Positions 32,909 to 40,628 of a stretch of DNA of 40,645 nucleotides are shown piece after piece. The notes beneath the pieces are model-generated. The model worked only from the letters and a program-made list of their open reading frames with translations, was not told where the DNA came from and searched no databases. A program made the translations under genes and the position numbers. The number at the start of each line of letters is the position of its first letter. Position 1 is the stretch's first letter. This DNA is from Pseudoselenomonas ruminantium (GTDB lineage: Bacteria; Bacillota; Negativicutes; Selenomonadales; Selenomonadaceae): NCBI GenBank assembly GCA_002373045.1, contig DFHU01000073.1, forward strand, positions 1-40,645, in the 5' to 3' direction.

Positions 32909-33601
32909 TTATTCTTTCTCCCGCATTTTCAGCATTTCACTAAGCTTGCCACAGGTCATGGCGCCTTCCGGACAACGGCCCGTGTTGACACAGCTGGCAC
33001 CGGCGTTAAAGAACAGCGTCGGTGCAACCTTTTTGGCTTCTGCCAACATCTTATAGGCCATTTCGCGGATTTCCCACTGGGCGCGGTTGCAGCAACGCAG
33101 GTTGAAGAAGTGCATAAGGCTGCGGGCATTCATGGTCACGAGAATCTTCGTTTCCGTGGCGTTCGCCAACACATAACGCGCATCTTCCTTGGGCACGCCC
33201 ATTTCCGTAAGCTCATCATAGGTCTTGCGGATTTCTTCGAGCAATGCCTCATATTTTGCCAAAGCTTCCGGCTTTTCCGCAATAGAGGGCGGCGTGATGT
33301 ACTGGAAGCCATGCGCAGCCACATAGCGCTGAGACTGCTGGTCATAGGATGCAATGCGGTGACGCACGAGCTGATGGGTCAGCACCCGGCTCACACCTTC
33401 AATCCCGAAGGTAAAGCTGGCGTGTTCGAGCGTGGAACCATGGCCCAACGCCACCATGCGGCGCACCATTTCCTTGACCTTTTCATCACTTAACTTTTCC
33501 GCCAGTTCCTCAGCACCGCTGGCTGAGTAACAAAGTCTTGCGGCCATGGCCACCGCCCGCTCCGGTTCCGGCGTGTAATTTAAGAGTTTTACCTTGATCA
33601 T
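32909..33601 (-). CDS. thyX: Flavin-dependent thymidylate synthase
   Basis: Makes dTMP from dUMP with methylene-THF and FADH2. The ThyX signature RHRIASYDQQSQRY is intact (RHRxxSxxxxSQRY), as is the GHGSTLEHASFTF segment. 230 residues. A cysteine cluster near the C terminus (CVNTGRCPEGAMTC) resembles that of other Firmicutes ThyX proteins. It sits between mrnC and rlmB with gaps of 3 bases on each side, so it is co-translated with rRNA maturation genes. Confidence 0.97.
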   Translation of the reverse strand: MIKVKLLNYTPEPERAVAMAARLCYSASGAEELAEKLSDEKVKEMVRRMVALGHGSTLEHASFTFGIEGVSRVLTHQLVRHRIASYDQQSQRYVAAHGFQYITPPSIAEKPEALAKYEALLEEIRKTYDELTEMGVPKEDARYVLANATETKILVTMNARSLMHFFNLRCCNRAQWEIREMAYKMLAEAKKVAPTLFFNAGASCVNTGRCPEGAMTCGKLSEMLKMREKE

Positions 33602-33604
33602 TCG

Positions 33605-34093
33605 TTAATTTTTCTCCCTGATTTCCTTCATCATGGCCTGCGAGATAATCTGGAAGGACATTTCCGCAATCTCGTAGAGCCGTTCGTTCTGCTCGGAGAG
33701 GTAGAGACTTCCGAGCAAAGCTTCAAAACCGGTACTGGCATGGTATTCGGCAACGCTGGCGCTGCGCGGCGCATGACTCTTGGCATTGCGCCCCCGGCGG
33801 TAGATGGCCTTTTCTTCCTCCGTAAGCTTATCTTCAATGCCCTGATATGCCTTCGCCTGCCAGACAGCCGATACCATCTGAGCGCTGAAAGAGTGCAAAG
33901 CCTGCACCTTGGCCTGCTCATAGGAGAGCAGGCGTGTGCGCATATAGAGATGGAAATACGCATCCCCGACATAGGCAAGCACCAACGGATTGAGCTGCTT
34001 AACGTCCACATCCTTGTAACGCTGCAGTATCCCGCCATCACCATCAGGCTGGAACATCATTTCGACGAGCATCTTAAAATGGTCAAACTTCAT
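33605..34093 (-). CDS. mrnC: Mini-ribonuclease 3
   Basis: Dimeric RNase III-like enzyme without a dsRNA-binding domain; matures 23S rRNA ends. The catalytic helix shows LNPLVLAYVGDAYFHLYMR, then RRGRNAKSH, and FEALLGSLYLS. 162 residues from ATG 34093, which overlaps the cysS stop (ATGA). A GTG 12 bases upstream is less likely. Follows cysS as in B. subtilis. Confidence 0.95.
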   Translation of the reverse strand: MKFDHFKMLVEMMFQPDGDGGILQRYKDVDVKQLNPLVLAYVGDAYFHLYMRTRLLSYEQAKVQALHSFSAQMVSAVWQAKAYQGIEDKLTEEEKAIYRRGRNAKSHAPRSASVAEYHASTGFEALLGSLYLSEQNERLYEIAEMSFQIISQAMMKEIREKN

Positions 34094-35517
34094 GCCTTTT
34101 TCCACCGTACCCCGTTAGGCGTATCCTCAAGGATAACCCCCGCTTCCTTGAGTTCGTCACGGATTTTATCCGCCAGTGCCCAGTTCTTTTCCTTACGGGC
34201 ATCCTGACGGATGTTGATGATTAAGTCCATGAGTTTGCCGGCCAGTTCATCATCGGCAGCATCTTCCTGCTCGAAAATGCCAATAATGCCCGTCATCAGC
34301 TTATAGGCATCCGCAACCTTGGCAAAGTTTTCGCTGTCGAAGGCTGCGCCCTTGTTCATCACATCCTGATAATAGATGTTGATGTCCTTGGACAGGGCAA
34401 AAATCTGGCTGATGGCCAGTGCCGTGTTGAAGTCATCATCCATCGCTTCATGAAACTCCTGGACATAGGCGGCTGCCTTTTCAGCCAGTTCCTTAGCCGT
34501 ATCGCTCGAACCGGTCTTAGCCAGCAGTTCATCCATAAAGCCCTTGGACTGTGCCAGACGATTGAGGCTGGTCTGTGCTTCCTTCAACCGTTCATCACTG
34601 AAATCCAGCGGGCTTCTGTAATGCGTCTGCAGGATGAAGAAACGCACCACTTCGCCCGGATATTCAGCGAGGATATCCTTGACCGTGAAGAAGTTATTCT
34701 TCGACTTGGACATTTTCTCGTTATGAATCGTGATAAAGCCATTATGCAGCCAGTACTGGGCAAAGCTGTGTTCATCGCCAATGCAGGCCTGACTCTGGGC
34801 AATTTCATTTTCATGGTGCGGGAAGATGAGGTCACTGCCGCCGCCGTGGAAGTCGAACTTCTCGCCAAGGTATTTCAGCGACATCGTGGAGCACTCGATA
34901 TGCCAGCCCGGACGACCTTTCCCCCAAGGACTGTCCCAGCTCGGCTCACCCGGCTTAGCAGCCTTCCAAAGAGCAAAGTCCATGGGATGTTCCTTACGCT
35001 CGTCCACATCAATGCGGGCACCAGCCTGCATGTCCTCAAGCTTGCGGCCGCTCAGCTTGCCATAACCGGCAAATTTTTCCACGCGGTAGAACACATCCCC
35101 ATTATCCACTGCATAGGCATAACCCTTGTCCACGAGCTTCTGCACCATGGCGATAATATCGGGAATCGTTTCGCTGACGCGGGGATAAATGTCGGCGCGT
35201 TTGACATTGAGCGCATCCATCGCCTTGAAATAGGCATCAATATAGCGGCCGGAAATGTCGCTCCACTTTACACCTTCTTCGTTAGCCGTGCGGATAATCT
35301 TGTCATCCACATCGGTAAAATTCTGGATGTAACGCACCTTATAACCCTTATGTGCCAAATAACGGCGGATTACATCCCAAGTCACAAACGGACGGGCATT
35401 GCCTATATGGGGATGGTTGTAAGGCGTAACGCCGCAGCAGTAAATACTTGCCTCCCCCTCTTTTAAGGGCTTGAACTCCTCCTTGCTGCGCGTCATCGTG
35501 TTGTAAACTTTTAACAT
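34090..35517 (-). CDS. cysS: Cysteinyl-tRNA synthetase
   Basis: Class I synthetase for cysteine. The zinc site starts with CCGVTPY; the HIGH motif is HIGN; then NFTDVDDKII, the GWHIECS and GGGSDLIFPHHENE segments, and KMSKSKNN. 475 residues, normal. AGGAGG lies before the ATG. Follows ispF by 27 bases and overlaps mrnC by 4. Confidence 0.97.
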   Translation of the reverse strand: MLKVYNTMTRSKEEFKPLKEGEASIYCCGVTPYNHPHIGNARPFVTWDVIRRYLAHKGYKVRYIQNFTDVDDKIIRTANEEGVKWSDISGRYIDAYFKAMDALNVKRADIYPRVSETIPDIIAMVQKLVDKGYAYAVDNGDVFYRVEKFAGYGKLSGRKLEDMQAGARIDVDERKEHPMDFALWKAAKPGEPSWDSPWGKGRPGWHIECSTMSLKYLGEKFDFHGGGSDLIFPHHENEIAQSQACIGDEHSFAQYWLHNGFITIHNEKMSKSKNNFFTVKDILAEYPGEVVRFFILQTHYRSPLDFSDERLKEAQTSLNRLAQSKGFMDELLAKTGSSDTAKELAEKAAAYVQEFHEAMDDDFNTALAISQIFALSKDINIYYQDVMNKGAAFDSENFAKVADAYKLMTGIIGIFEQEDAADDELAGKLMDLIINIRQDARKEKNWALADKIRDELKEAGVILEDTPNGVRWKKA

Positions 35518-35544
35518 CTATAAAAAACCTCCTGCTTGACGTGA

Positions 35545-36021
35545 TCAAGCCTTTTCGATACCTGCCACCGCATAGGCGGAGATACCTTCTTCATTGCCGG
35601 TAAAGCCGAGCTTTTCCTCGGTCGTGGCCTTGACATTGACCTGATCCAATTCAATCCCTAACACACGCGCGATATTCTCATTCATCTGCGGGATAAAATC
35701 CTTCATCTTCGGTTTCTGTGCCACAATCGTCGCATCCACATTCCCGGTCACATAGCCCTTTTCCCGGATAAGCTCTGCCACATGCGCCAAGAGTTTCATG
35801 CTGTCAGCACCCTTGAACTGCGGGTCGGTATCCGGAAAATGACGACCAATATCGCCCAAGGCTGCTGCCCCCAAAAGCGCATCCGCTACTGCATGCAACA
35901 GCACATCGGCATCCGAATGGCCCAAAAGTCCCAAAGAATGCGGGATTTCCACGCCCCCGATAATTAGCTTGCGCCCCGCCACCAAACGATGGACGTCATA
36001 GCCCATGCCAAATCTCGTCAT
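35545..36021 (-). CDS. ispF: 2-C-methyl-D-erythritol 2,4-cyclodiphosphate synthase
   Basis: Fifth step of the MEP isoprenoid pathway; homotrimer with zinc. GMGYDVHRL (D8, H10), LLGHSDADVLLHAVADALLGAA and DIGRHFPDTDP are the family signatures, as is the KATTEEKLGFTG end. 158 residues. Start overlaps the ispD stop (ATGA). Confidence 0.98.
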   Translation of the reverse strand: MTRFGMGYDVHRLVAGRKLIIGGVEIPHSLGLLGHSDADVLLHAVADALLGAAALGDIGRHFPDTDPQFKGADSMKLLAHVAELIREKGYVTGNVDATIVAQKPKMKDFIPQMNENIARVLGIELDQVNVKATTEEKLGFTGNEEGISAYAVAGIEKA

Positions 36022-36773
36022 TTATTTTCCTCCTCTAACCACGCCTGCCGTGCCTCACTAGCCGCAGCACGCAAGGTGCTTGCTTCTTCGTCTGCTGTAC
36101 ACTGCAAAAAAGCTTCGGCAATCAGCAAATCCTCCGGCGTAGTCACCTTGATATTGCGGTAATCGCTTTTTACGACCGCCACAGGCACACCAATGCGTTC
36201 CACAAGGCTCGCATCATCTGTACCCAGGAAATTATCCTGCAAAGCCTGTTCATTGGCCTTTAGCAAAATATCCTTGCGGAACCCCTGCGGCGTCTGCACT
36301 TCCCACAACGTACTGCGGGGCGGCGTCGATTCCACTAAGCCATCCTTATCCACAACCTTGATGGTATTTTTCGCCGGCACGGCGGCAATGGCGCCGCCTT
36401 TTGCACGGGCACTGTCAATTACCGCCTGAATGGTCTTTACTGTGACCAACGGCCTTGCCGCATCATGCACCAGTACCACATCGGCGGTATCGGCGACCCG
36501 CTGAAGGCCATTGTAAATGGAATACTGCCGCTCACTGCCGCCAGCTACCACTTGAAACGGCTTTAAGCCAGCCACCTTTTGCAGCTGCCGTTCCACGGCG
36601 GTCACTTCATCAGCCGCCACGACGACAATCAATTCTCCTACTTCTTCCACCGCGGAAAAAGTCTTCAGGGTGCGGGTAAGTATCGGCTCGCCCCCCAAAG
36701 TCAGGAGCACTTTATTTATACCAGCCTGCATTCGTTTTCCCTGCCCGGCGGCAGGAAAAATAACACTGACCAT
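36018..36773 (-). CDS. ispD: 2-C-methyl-D-erythritol 4-phosphate cytidylyltransferase
   Basis: Third step of the MEP pathway; transfers CMP to methylerythritol phosphate. The CTP-binding PAAGQGKRMQAGINK, then VHDAARPLV and VKSDYRNIKVTTPEDL, are diagnostic. 251 residues, a little longer than usual because of a 20-residue acidic C-terminal tail. It starts only 13 bases after the yacL terminator, leaving no room for its own promoter in that gap. Confidence 0.97.
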   Translation of the reverse strand: MVSVIFPAAGQGKRMQAGINKVLLTLGGEPILTRTLKTFSAVEEVGELIVVVAADEVTAVERQLQKVAGLKPFQVVAGGSERQYSIYNGLQRVADTADVVLVHDAARPLVTVKTIQAVIDSARAKGGAIAAVPAKNTIKVVDKDGLVESTPPRSTLWEVQTPQGFRKDILLKANEQALQDNFLGTDDASLVERIGVPVAVVKSDYRNIKVTTPEDLLIAEAFLQCTADEEASTLRAAASEARQAWLEEENK

Positions 36774-36786
36774 GAAATCACTCCCA

Positions 36787-36820
36787 GAAAAGCCAGCCCC
36801 CTCCCCAGGGGGCTGCTTTT
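36787..36820 (-). terminator. Terminator between the PIN/TRAM gene and ispD
   Basis: Stem GCCCCCT/AGGGGGC around a GGGG loop, extended by AAAGC/GCTTT with a bulge, then a TTTTC run on the minus strand. Confidence 0.88.
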
Positions 36821-36822
36821 AT

Positions 36823-37971
36823 TTAATTTTTCGGCTTGGCAAAAATCATGCGTCCTGCCGCCGTCTGCAGTGCAGAAGTCACTTCCACCTCGATGGTTTC
36901 GCCCATATAGCGATTGCCGTTTTCCACGACAATCATGGTGCCATCTTCAAGATAAGCTACCCCCTGGCCTGCCTCCTTGCCGGATTTGACAATGGCTACC
37001 TGCATGGATTCACCGGGAATAACCACAGGTTTAACCGCATTGGACAGGGCATTGATATTGAGTACCTCTACTCCCCGCAGCTGCGCCACCTTGTTGAGAT
37101 TGAAATCATTGGTGATGATTTTGCCCCCCACCTGCTGGGCCAGCTGAACCAGCTTGGAATCGACTTCGGGAATATCCTCGAAGTCCTCCTCGGTGATTTT
37201 GACCTTCATGCGGCTTTCCTGACGGATTTTCTGCAAAATGTCCAAACCGCGCCGTCCACGTACACGTTTCAGCGCATCAGCTGAATCGGCAATATGCTGC
37301 AATTCCTCCAAAACAAAAACCGGAATCAGGAGCGTGCCTTCCAAAAAGCCCGTCTCACAGATATCCGCAATGCGACCGTCAATGATGACACTGGTATCCA
37401 GCAATTTGTAGCAGGGCTTATCCTCTGCTGCGGCAGGCACAGCCTTAGGCGCTGCCTGCTTCGTTTCCCGCATTTTGACCAATTCCTTCATAAACTTAGG
37501 AATAAAGTCAAAGATACTCACCAATTCCTGACGCTTTTTTATCATGATATGAATACCAAGATAGCCCAGCACAATGCTGAACACGACCGGGATATACTCA
37601 CCCACTACGGGAATCTTGGAAAAAGCATAGCCCAGCAAATTTGCAATAATGAGTCCGATAAGTAAACCAATGGCACCAGCAATAACATCATGCGTAGGCA
37701 TTTTGTTCAGCTGTGCCTCAACAAAAACAGCAAAGCCCTTGATTTTGCGGATAAAGAACGGGGAAAGCAGAAAACCAACAGCGGCACCTGCAACTGCCCC
37801 AAAGAGAATGCTCAGGAAACCAGCAATGGACAACTTAAAAAAGCCCATCTCCGTTTCCAACACCTCTGTGCTGATAAAAAAGGTCAAAAACGGCGTTGCC
37901 AGATTGAGCAAAGCTCCCCCAGCAATAGCCGCCAGCAGAATAATGAAAAAACGTAAAACTCGGTCTAACAT
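36823..37971 (-). CDS. PIN/TRAM domain membrane protein (YacL family)
   Basis: 382 residues. Four membrane helices (about 1-150), a PIN nuclease-type domain (about 185-310; LLDTSVIIDGRIADI, VFVLEELQ, IITNDFNLNKVA with acidic residues kept), then a TRAM domain (about 315-378, GQGVAYLEDGTMIVVE). This is the YacL architecture, conserved in Firmicutes next to ispD (B. subtilis radA-disA-yacL-ispD-ispF). Function unknown; RNA cleavage at the membrane is possible. GGAGG seven bases before ATG 37971 sets the start. Confidence 0.93.
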   Translation of the reverse strand: MLDRVLRFFIILLAAIAGGALLNLATPFLTFFISTEVLETEMGFFKLSIAGFLSILFGAVAGAAVGFLLSPFFIRKIKGFAVFVEAQLNKMPTHDVIAGAIGLLIGLIIANLLGYAFSKIPVVGEYIPVVFSIVLGYLGIHIMIKKRQELVSIFDFIPKFMKELVKMRETKQAAPKAVPAAAEDKPCYKLLDTSVIIDGRIADICETGFLEGTLLIPVFVLEELQHIADSADALKRVRGRRGLDILQKIRQESRMKVKITEEDFEDIPEVDSKLVQLAQQVGGKIITNDFNLNKVAQLRGVEVLNINALSNAVKPVVIPGESMQVAIVKSGKEAGQGVAYLEDGTMIVVENGNRYMGETIEVEVTSALQTAAGRMIFAKPKN

Positions 37972-38013
37972 CTTCACACCTCCCTTCTATAATGAATAAC
38001 TTGCATAACTTTA

Positions 38014-38043
38014 AGTATAGTAAATTTTCCCTGCCTATGTCAA
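38014..38043 (-). promoter_or_regulatory. Promoter of the PIN/TRAM gene
   Basis: TTGACA (38038-38043), 18-base spacer, TATACT (38014-38019). Confidence 0.88.
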
Positions 38044-38063
38044 CGAAAAAGCCCCGCAAACGG

Positions 38064-38098
38064 CAAAAAAATACGGACAGCCAAACATCAGCTATCCG
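38064..38098 (-). terminator. Terminator after carD
   Basis: Stem CGGATAGC/GCTGTCCG (one wobble) with a 9-base loop, then TATTTTTTT on the minus strand. A second GC-rich hairpin with TTTTT (about 38044-38063) follows and overlaps the next promoter's -35 side. Confidence 0.9.
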
Positions 38099-38109
38099 AA
38101 ATATTCACT

Positions 38110-38598
38110 TTACGCATTATTTGCGGCCAGGATATCATCCAGCCAAACGGCTACTTCGTCAGGACTCTTGTCACAGGCATAGACCAGTTCACTGACCACA
38201 ATCTGCCGCGCCAAATCCAAAAGCCTGCGCTCACCTGCCGATATACGCCGTTCCCGCTCCTGTACGACCAGATTGCGGGTAACCGCTGCCGCATCACAGA
38301 TATCGCCGGATTTTAAGCGTTCCAGACTGGTTTGATACCGCCGATTCCAGGTGCCCAGCAGGCGTTCCGGCTCGTCCTCAAGCACATCACGCACTTCATC
38401 CACCCGAGCCTCCGGAATCACATCGCGCAGACCAATATGGTCTGCCTTATCTGCGGGAATCATCACCTTCATATCCCCTAATGGCATTTGCAGCACATAG
38501 TAAGACTTTCCCTCACCTAGTACATCGCATTTCTCTATGCCGGAAATAACCCCGGCACCATGCATTGGATAGACCACCTTATCACCGATTTGTAACAA
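38110..38598 (-). CDS. CarD/CdnL family transcription regulator
   Basis: 162 residues. The N-terminal CarD-TRCF domain (1-65) has the opening IGDKVVYPMHGAGVISGIE and YYVLQMPLGDMKVMIPAD; the C-terminal half is helical and DNA-binding in the family (TWNRRYQTSLERLKSGDICDAAAVTRNL). Such proteins bind RNA polymerase beta and affect open-complex stability. The start is TTG after GGGGGTGGG. Same neighbourhood (carD-yacL-ispD) is common in Firmicutes. Last minus-strand gene before the accessory end. Confidence 0.93.
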   Translation of the reverse strand: MLQIGDKVVYPMHGAGVISGIEKCDVLGEGKSYYVLQMPLGDMKVMIPADKADHIGLRDVIPEARVDEVRDVLEDEPERLLGTWNRRYQTSLERLKSGDICDAAAVTRNLVVQERERRISAGERRLLDLARQIVVSELVYACDKSPDEVAVWLDDILAANNA

Positions 38599-38653
38599 GC
38601 ACCCACCCCCTAAATAATAACAAATAATAGGAAGACCGTACTACACCACTATC

Positions 38654-38682
38654 ATTTTACCACAAAATATTCGTTTTTTCAA
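38654..38682 (-). promoter_or_regulatory. Promoter of carD
   Basis: TTGAAA (38677-38682), 17-base spacer, TAAAAT (38654-38659). Diverges from the plus-strand promoter at 38737. Confidence 0.8.
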
Positions 38683-38736
38683 AATAATTTTAACTTTATC
38701 TGTCTTTCATAATTTCCTACTTTATATGATGTAGCC

Positions 38737-38765
38737 TTGGAGTGACCTGCAAAGTATGATATAAT
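38737..38765 (+). promoter_or_regulatory. Promoter of the DUF4160-DUF2442 pair
   Basis: TTGGAG (38737-38742), 17-base spacer, TATAAT (38760-38765), followed by AAGGAG and the DUF4160 ATG. Confidence 0.75.
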
Positions 38766-38788
38766 TTAGGTAAGGAGCGTGATGTATT

Positions 38789-39043
38789 ATGCCAGAAATA
38801 ACACGTTTTTACGGTATCATTATCAAAATGTTCTTTAAGCCTAAAGAACATGAGCCCAGCCATATTCACGCACTATATGGAGAATACGTTGGTGAATTCA
38901 ATATACGCACCTTCGAAATGATAGAAGGTGATTTGCCCCCTAAAGCGCAAGAGCTTGTAACCGAATGGTTGCAAAAATATCACAATGAACTGCAAGAAAT
39001 GTGGGAAACCCAATTAATACGTAAATTGCCACCATTAAAATAG
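38789..39043 (+). CDS. DUF4160 protein
   Basis: 84 residues: MPEITRFYGIIIKMFFKP, then HEPSHIHALYGEYVGEFNIRT and a C-terminal helical segment. This is the DUF4160 pattern, including the conserved P-x-H-x-H-A core. Function is not established; such genes usually sit next to DUF2442, as here (13-base gap), and the pairs have been proposed to be toxin-antitoxin-like. AAGGAG lies upstream of the ATG. AT-richer than the minus-strand housekeeping genes. Confidence 0.88.
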   Translation: MPEITRFYGIIIKMFFKPKEHEPSHIHALYGEYVGEFNIRTFEMIEGDLPPKAQELVTEWLQKYHNELQEMWETQLIRKLPPLK

Positions 39044-39056
39044 GGAGGTGCTAACA

Positions 39057-39305
39057 ATGATTCCTCGTATAAAAAAAATTGAACCACGTAGCGACTATAC
39101 TCTCTATGTCCTATTTGATGATGGAAGACAAGTTCTTTATGATGTAAAAGATGACATTCGTACATTACCAACTTATCGCTCTTTACAAACCGAACATGGA
39201 TTATTTCAAAACTTCCAACTTGACGAAAGCAGAACTTGCGTATTTTGGAGTGATGAAATTGATTTGGCCAGTGATATAATATATGAATATGGCACCTTGT
39301 GCTAA
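39057..39305 (+). CDS. DUF2442 protein
   Basis: 82 residues: MIPRIKKIEPRSDYTLYVLFDDGRQVLYDVK opens the family fold (here residues 1-31), followed by FQLDESRTCVFWSDEIDLASDIIYEYG. GGGAGGTG precedes ATG 39057, which is better than an ATG 9 bases upstream. Partner of the DUF4160 gene; some DUF2442 proteins are thought to bind DNA or their partner, which is not tested here. Its stop is followed within 10 bases by an IS66 fragment. Confidence 0.85.
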   Translation: MIPRIKKIEPRSDYTLYVLFDDGRQVLYDVKDDIRTLPTYRSLQTEHGLFQNFQLDESRTCVFWSDEIDLASDIIYEYGTLC

Positions 39306-39317
39306 AGAAAGACTGCC

Positions 39318-39401
39318 GACCATGTCTACCTGGCGTGCGGCCGGACGGATATGTGAAAGTCTATCGACAGCCTTGCCGCGCTGGTGCTTTCAAAGTTTCA
39401 G
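39318..39401 (+). pseudogene. IS66 tnpB fragment (copy A)
   Basis: 84 bases identical at 81 positions to the intact tnpB copy at 40450-40533. It encodes DHVYLACGRTDM, then a TGA stop where the other copy has CGA (Arg), then KSIDSLAALVLSKFQ. No start or ribosome binding site. It joins the following Rpn-type fragment in the same frame at base 39401/39402. A scar of a deleted or rearranged IS66 element. Confidence 0.85.
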
Positions 39402-39779
39402 AGTGATTTTCGGTTGGTTGCTGATTATTTCGTCCAAATGCGGAAAAATAAACAATATGAGCCGCTAGAAGAAACAATTAAGCATGTCCACGAATTTCTG
39501 CAACTTATGAGTGTTATGACAGGCGATTCGCGATACGAGGATGTCTACAGAACATCCGGAAAGGAGCTGAACAATATGTGTAAAGTATTGGATGCTGTTG
39601 AAAGCAAAGGCCTTGAACAGGGCATATTACAAGGTATAACGCAGGGCAAGGACGCAGAACGGATTAGCTCCATCCGCAATGTCATGTCTAGTTTAAAAGT
39701 CTCGGCTATGCGAGCGATGGAAATACTGTGCATTCCTGATAATGAACGTAAAAAATACCTTGCCCTAATAGAGGGGTAG
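39402..39779 (+). pseudogene. C-terminal half of an Rpn/PD-(D/E)XK nuclease-type protein
   Basis: 125 codons from the tnpB junction to the stop: SDFRLVADYFVQMRKNK, HVHEFLQLMSVMTGDSRYEDVY and a Gly/Gln-rich EQGILQGITQGKDAE run, typical of the C-terminal part of Rpn family (PDDEXK_2 transposase-like) proteins common in Firmicutes. The N-terminal nuclease core is missing, replaced by the tnpB fragment. A GTG at 39384 could start a 131-residue product but lacks a ribosome binding site. Ends before a plus-strand terminator. Confidence 0.7.
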
Positions 39780-39807
39780 AATTTTTTTGCTGAAAAATAA
39801 AAACATG

Positions 39808-39843
39808 AAAGCAAGCTTGCGATTTTTCCAGGCTTGCTTTTTG
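39808..39843 (+). terminator. Terminator after the Rpn-type fragment
   Basis: Stem AAAGCAAGC/GCTTGCTTT, 15-base loop, then TTTTT on the plus strand. Its presence suggests the original full gene ended here. Confidence 0.88.
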
Positions 39844-40060
39844 TATGCGTAATTAATCCATCGGTTACTGCCAACTGAAATATAAATAATCTGAGACTCA
39901 TAAAACACTTCTCGTTATCTCCAAAGTAAAATATACGTAACCGCAAAATAATACAGTGTATGTAAATTTTTCCTCCCAGATGAGATAATTGACTAAAATA
40001 AGCCACACGAAAAAGCTGAAAAAGCCATTTTAGTCAAAATTTATCCGGGAGTTTTTTGTT
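39844..40060. other. Non-coding stretch ahead of tnpA
   Basis: AT-rich, with no supported gene. It holds an 11-bp inverted repeat TTGACTAAAAT/ATTTTAGTCAA (39989-39999 with 40027-40037), separated by 27 bases, just before the tnpA ribosome binding site. The left end of the IS66 element should lie in here, but I cannot fix its terminal repeat. Confidence 0.5.
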
Positions 40061-40432
40061 ATGACTCAAATCCAGCAACATTCTTTAGCATCCTGGAAAC
40101 AGCTCATACTTGCCCAACAGAACGGCGGGCTTACTGCCGCAGAATATTGTCGCCAACAGAATATCAAGTACAATGCCTTTTACTATTGGCAACGCAAAAT
40201 TCGCGAAGATTTTGCGGCATCTGCACTCCAAATCACCAAAAAGGATGAGTCTGCTCCTAAATTTGCTACGTTGGCAACCGCTACCATTACGACTACAGTG
40301 CAGACCGCAACGCTGCCATCTATGCTGAAACTTTCCTGTGGTCCCGTAAGCTTGGAAGTCAATGAGCAGACATCGAGTGAATTGCTTGCCAGAACGCTCG
40401 CTTGTATCAAGGATGTGTTCCCGGTATGTTAA
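40061..40432 (+). CDS. tnpA: IS66 family accessory protein TnpA (Orf1)
   Basis: 123 residues. The N-terminal helix-turn-helix pattern of IS66 Orf1 is clear: SWKQLILAQQNGGLTAAEYC, then NAFYYWQRKIR. The rest is a Thr/Ala-rich linker and a short domain ending LACIKDVFPVC. GGGAG lies 13 bases before the ATG, which is long. It overlaps tnpB by 7 bases, as is typical for translational coupling in IS66. Confidence 0.9.
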   Translation: MTQIQQHSLASWKQLILAQQNGGLTAAEYCRQQNIKYNAFYYWQRKIREDFAASALQITKKDESAPKFATLATATITTTVQTATLPSMLKLSCGPVSLEVNEQTSSELLARTLACIKDVFPVC

Positions 40433-40605
40433 TCCGCAATCTTACCGCAGACCATGTCTATCTGGCGTGCGGCCGGACGGATATGCGAAAGTCTATCGAC
40501 GGCCTTGCCGCGCTGGTGCTTTCAAAGTTTCAGCTTGACCCGCACCAGCCGGCTTTGTTCCTTTTCTGCGGCCGCCGTAAAGACCGTATCAAGGGGCTGC
40601 TCTAA
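40426..40605 (+). pseudogene. tnpB: Truncated IS66 TnpB (Orf2)
   Basis: 59 residues, starting MLIRNLTADHVYLACGRTDM and ending FCGRRKDRIKGLL then TAA. Full IS66 TnpB proteins are about 110-120 residues and continue after KxL with a Trp-rich segment. The frame breaks exactly where a 32-bp near-palindrome begins, so another element or rearrangement cut the gene. The large transposase gene (tnpC) would lie beyond the window, if still present. Confidence 0.88.
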
Positions 40606-40628
40606 TTCCGATATCGGAATTATAGCAG
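40597..40628. repeat. 32-bp near-perfect palindrome at the tnpB break
   Basis: Each 16-base arm reads CTGCT[C/A]TAATTCCGAT towards the centre, with one mismatch. ATTCCGAT occurs once more at 40632-40639. The first five bases are tnpB sequence. It may be the end of another insertion element; the window stops 17 bases later. Confidence 0.6.

Noticed and set aside
39283..39468. A 61-codon plus-strand open frame spanning the tnpB fragment in another frame
   Set aside because: Out of frame with tnpB, with no homology or ribosome binding site; a by-product of the repeat (the same frame appears at 40454).
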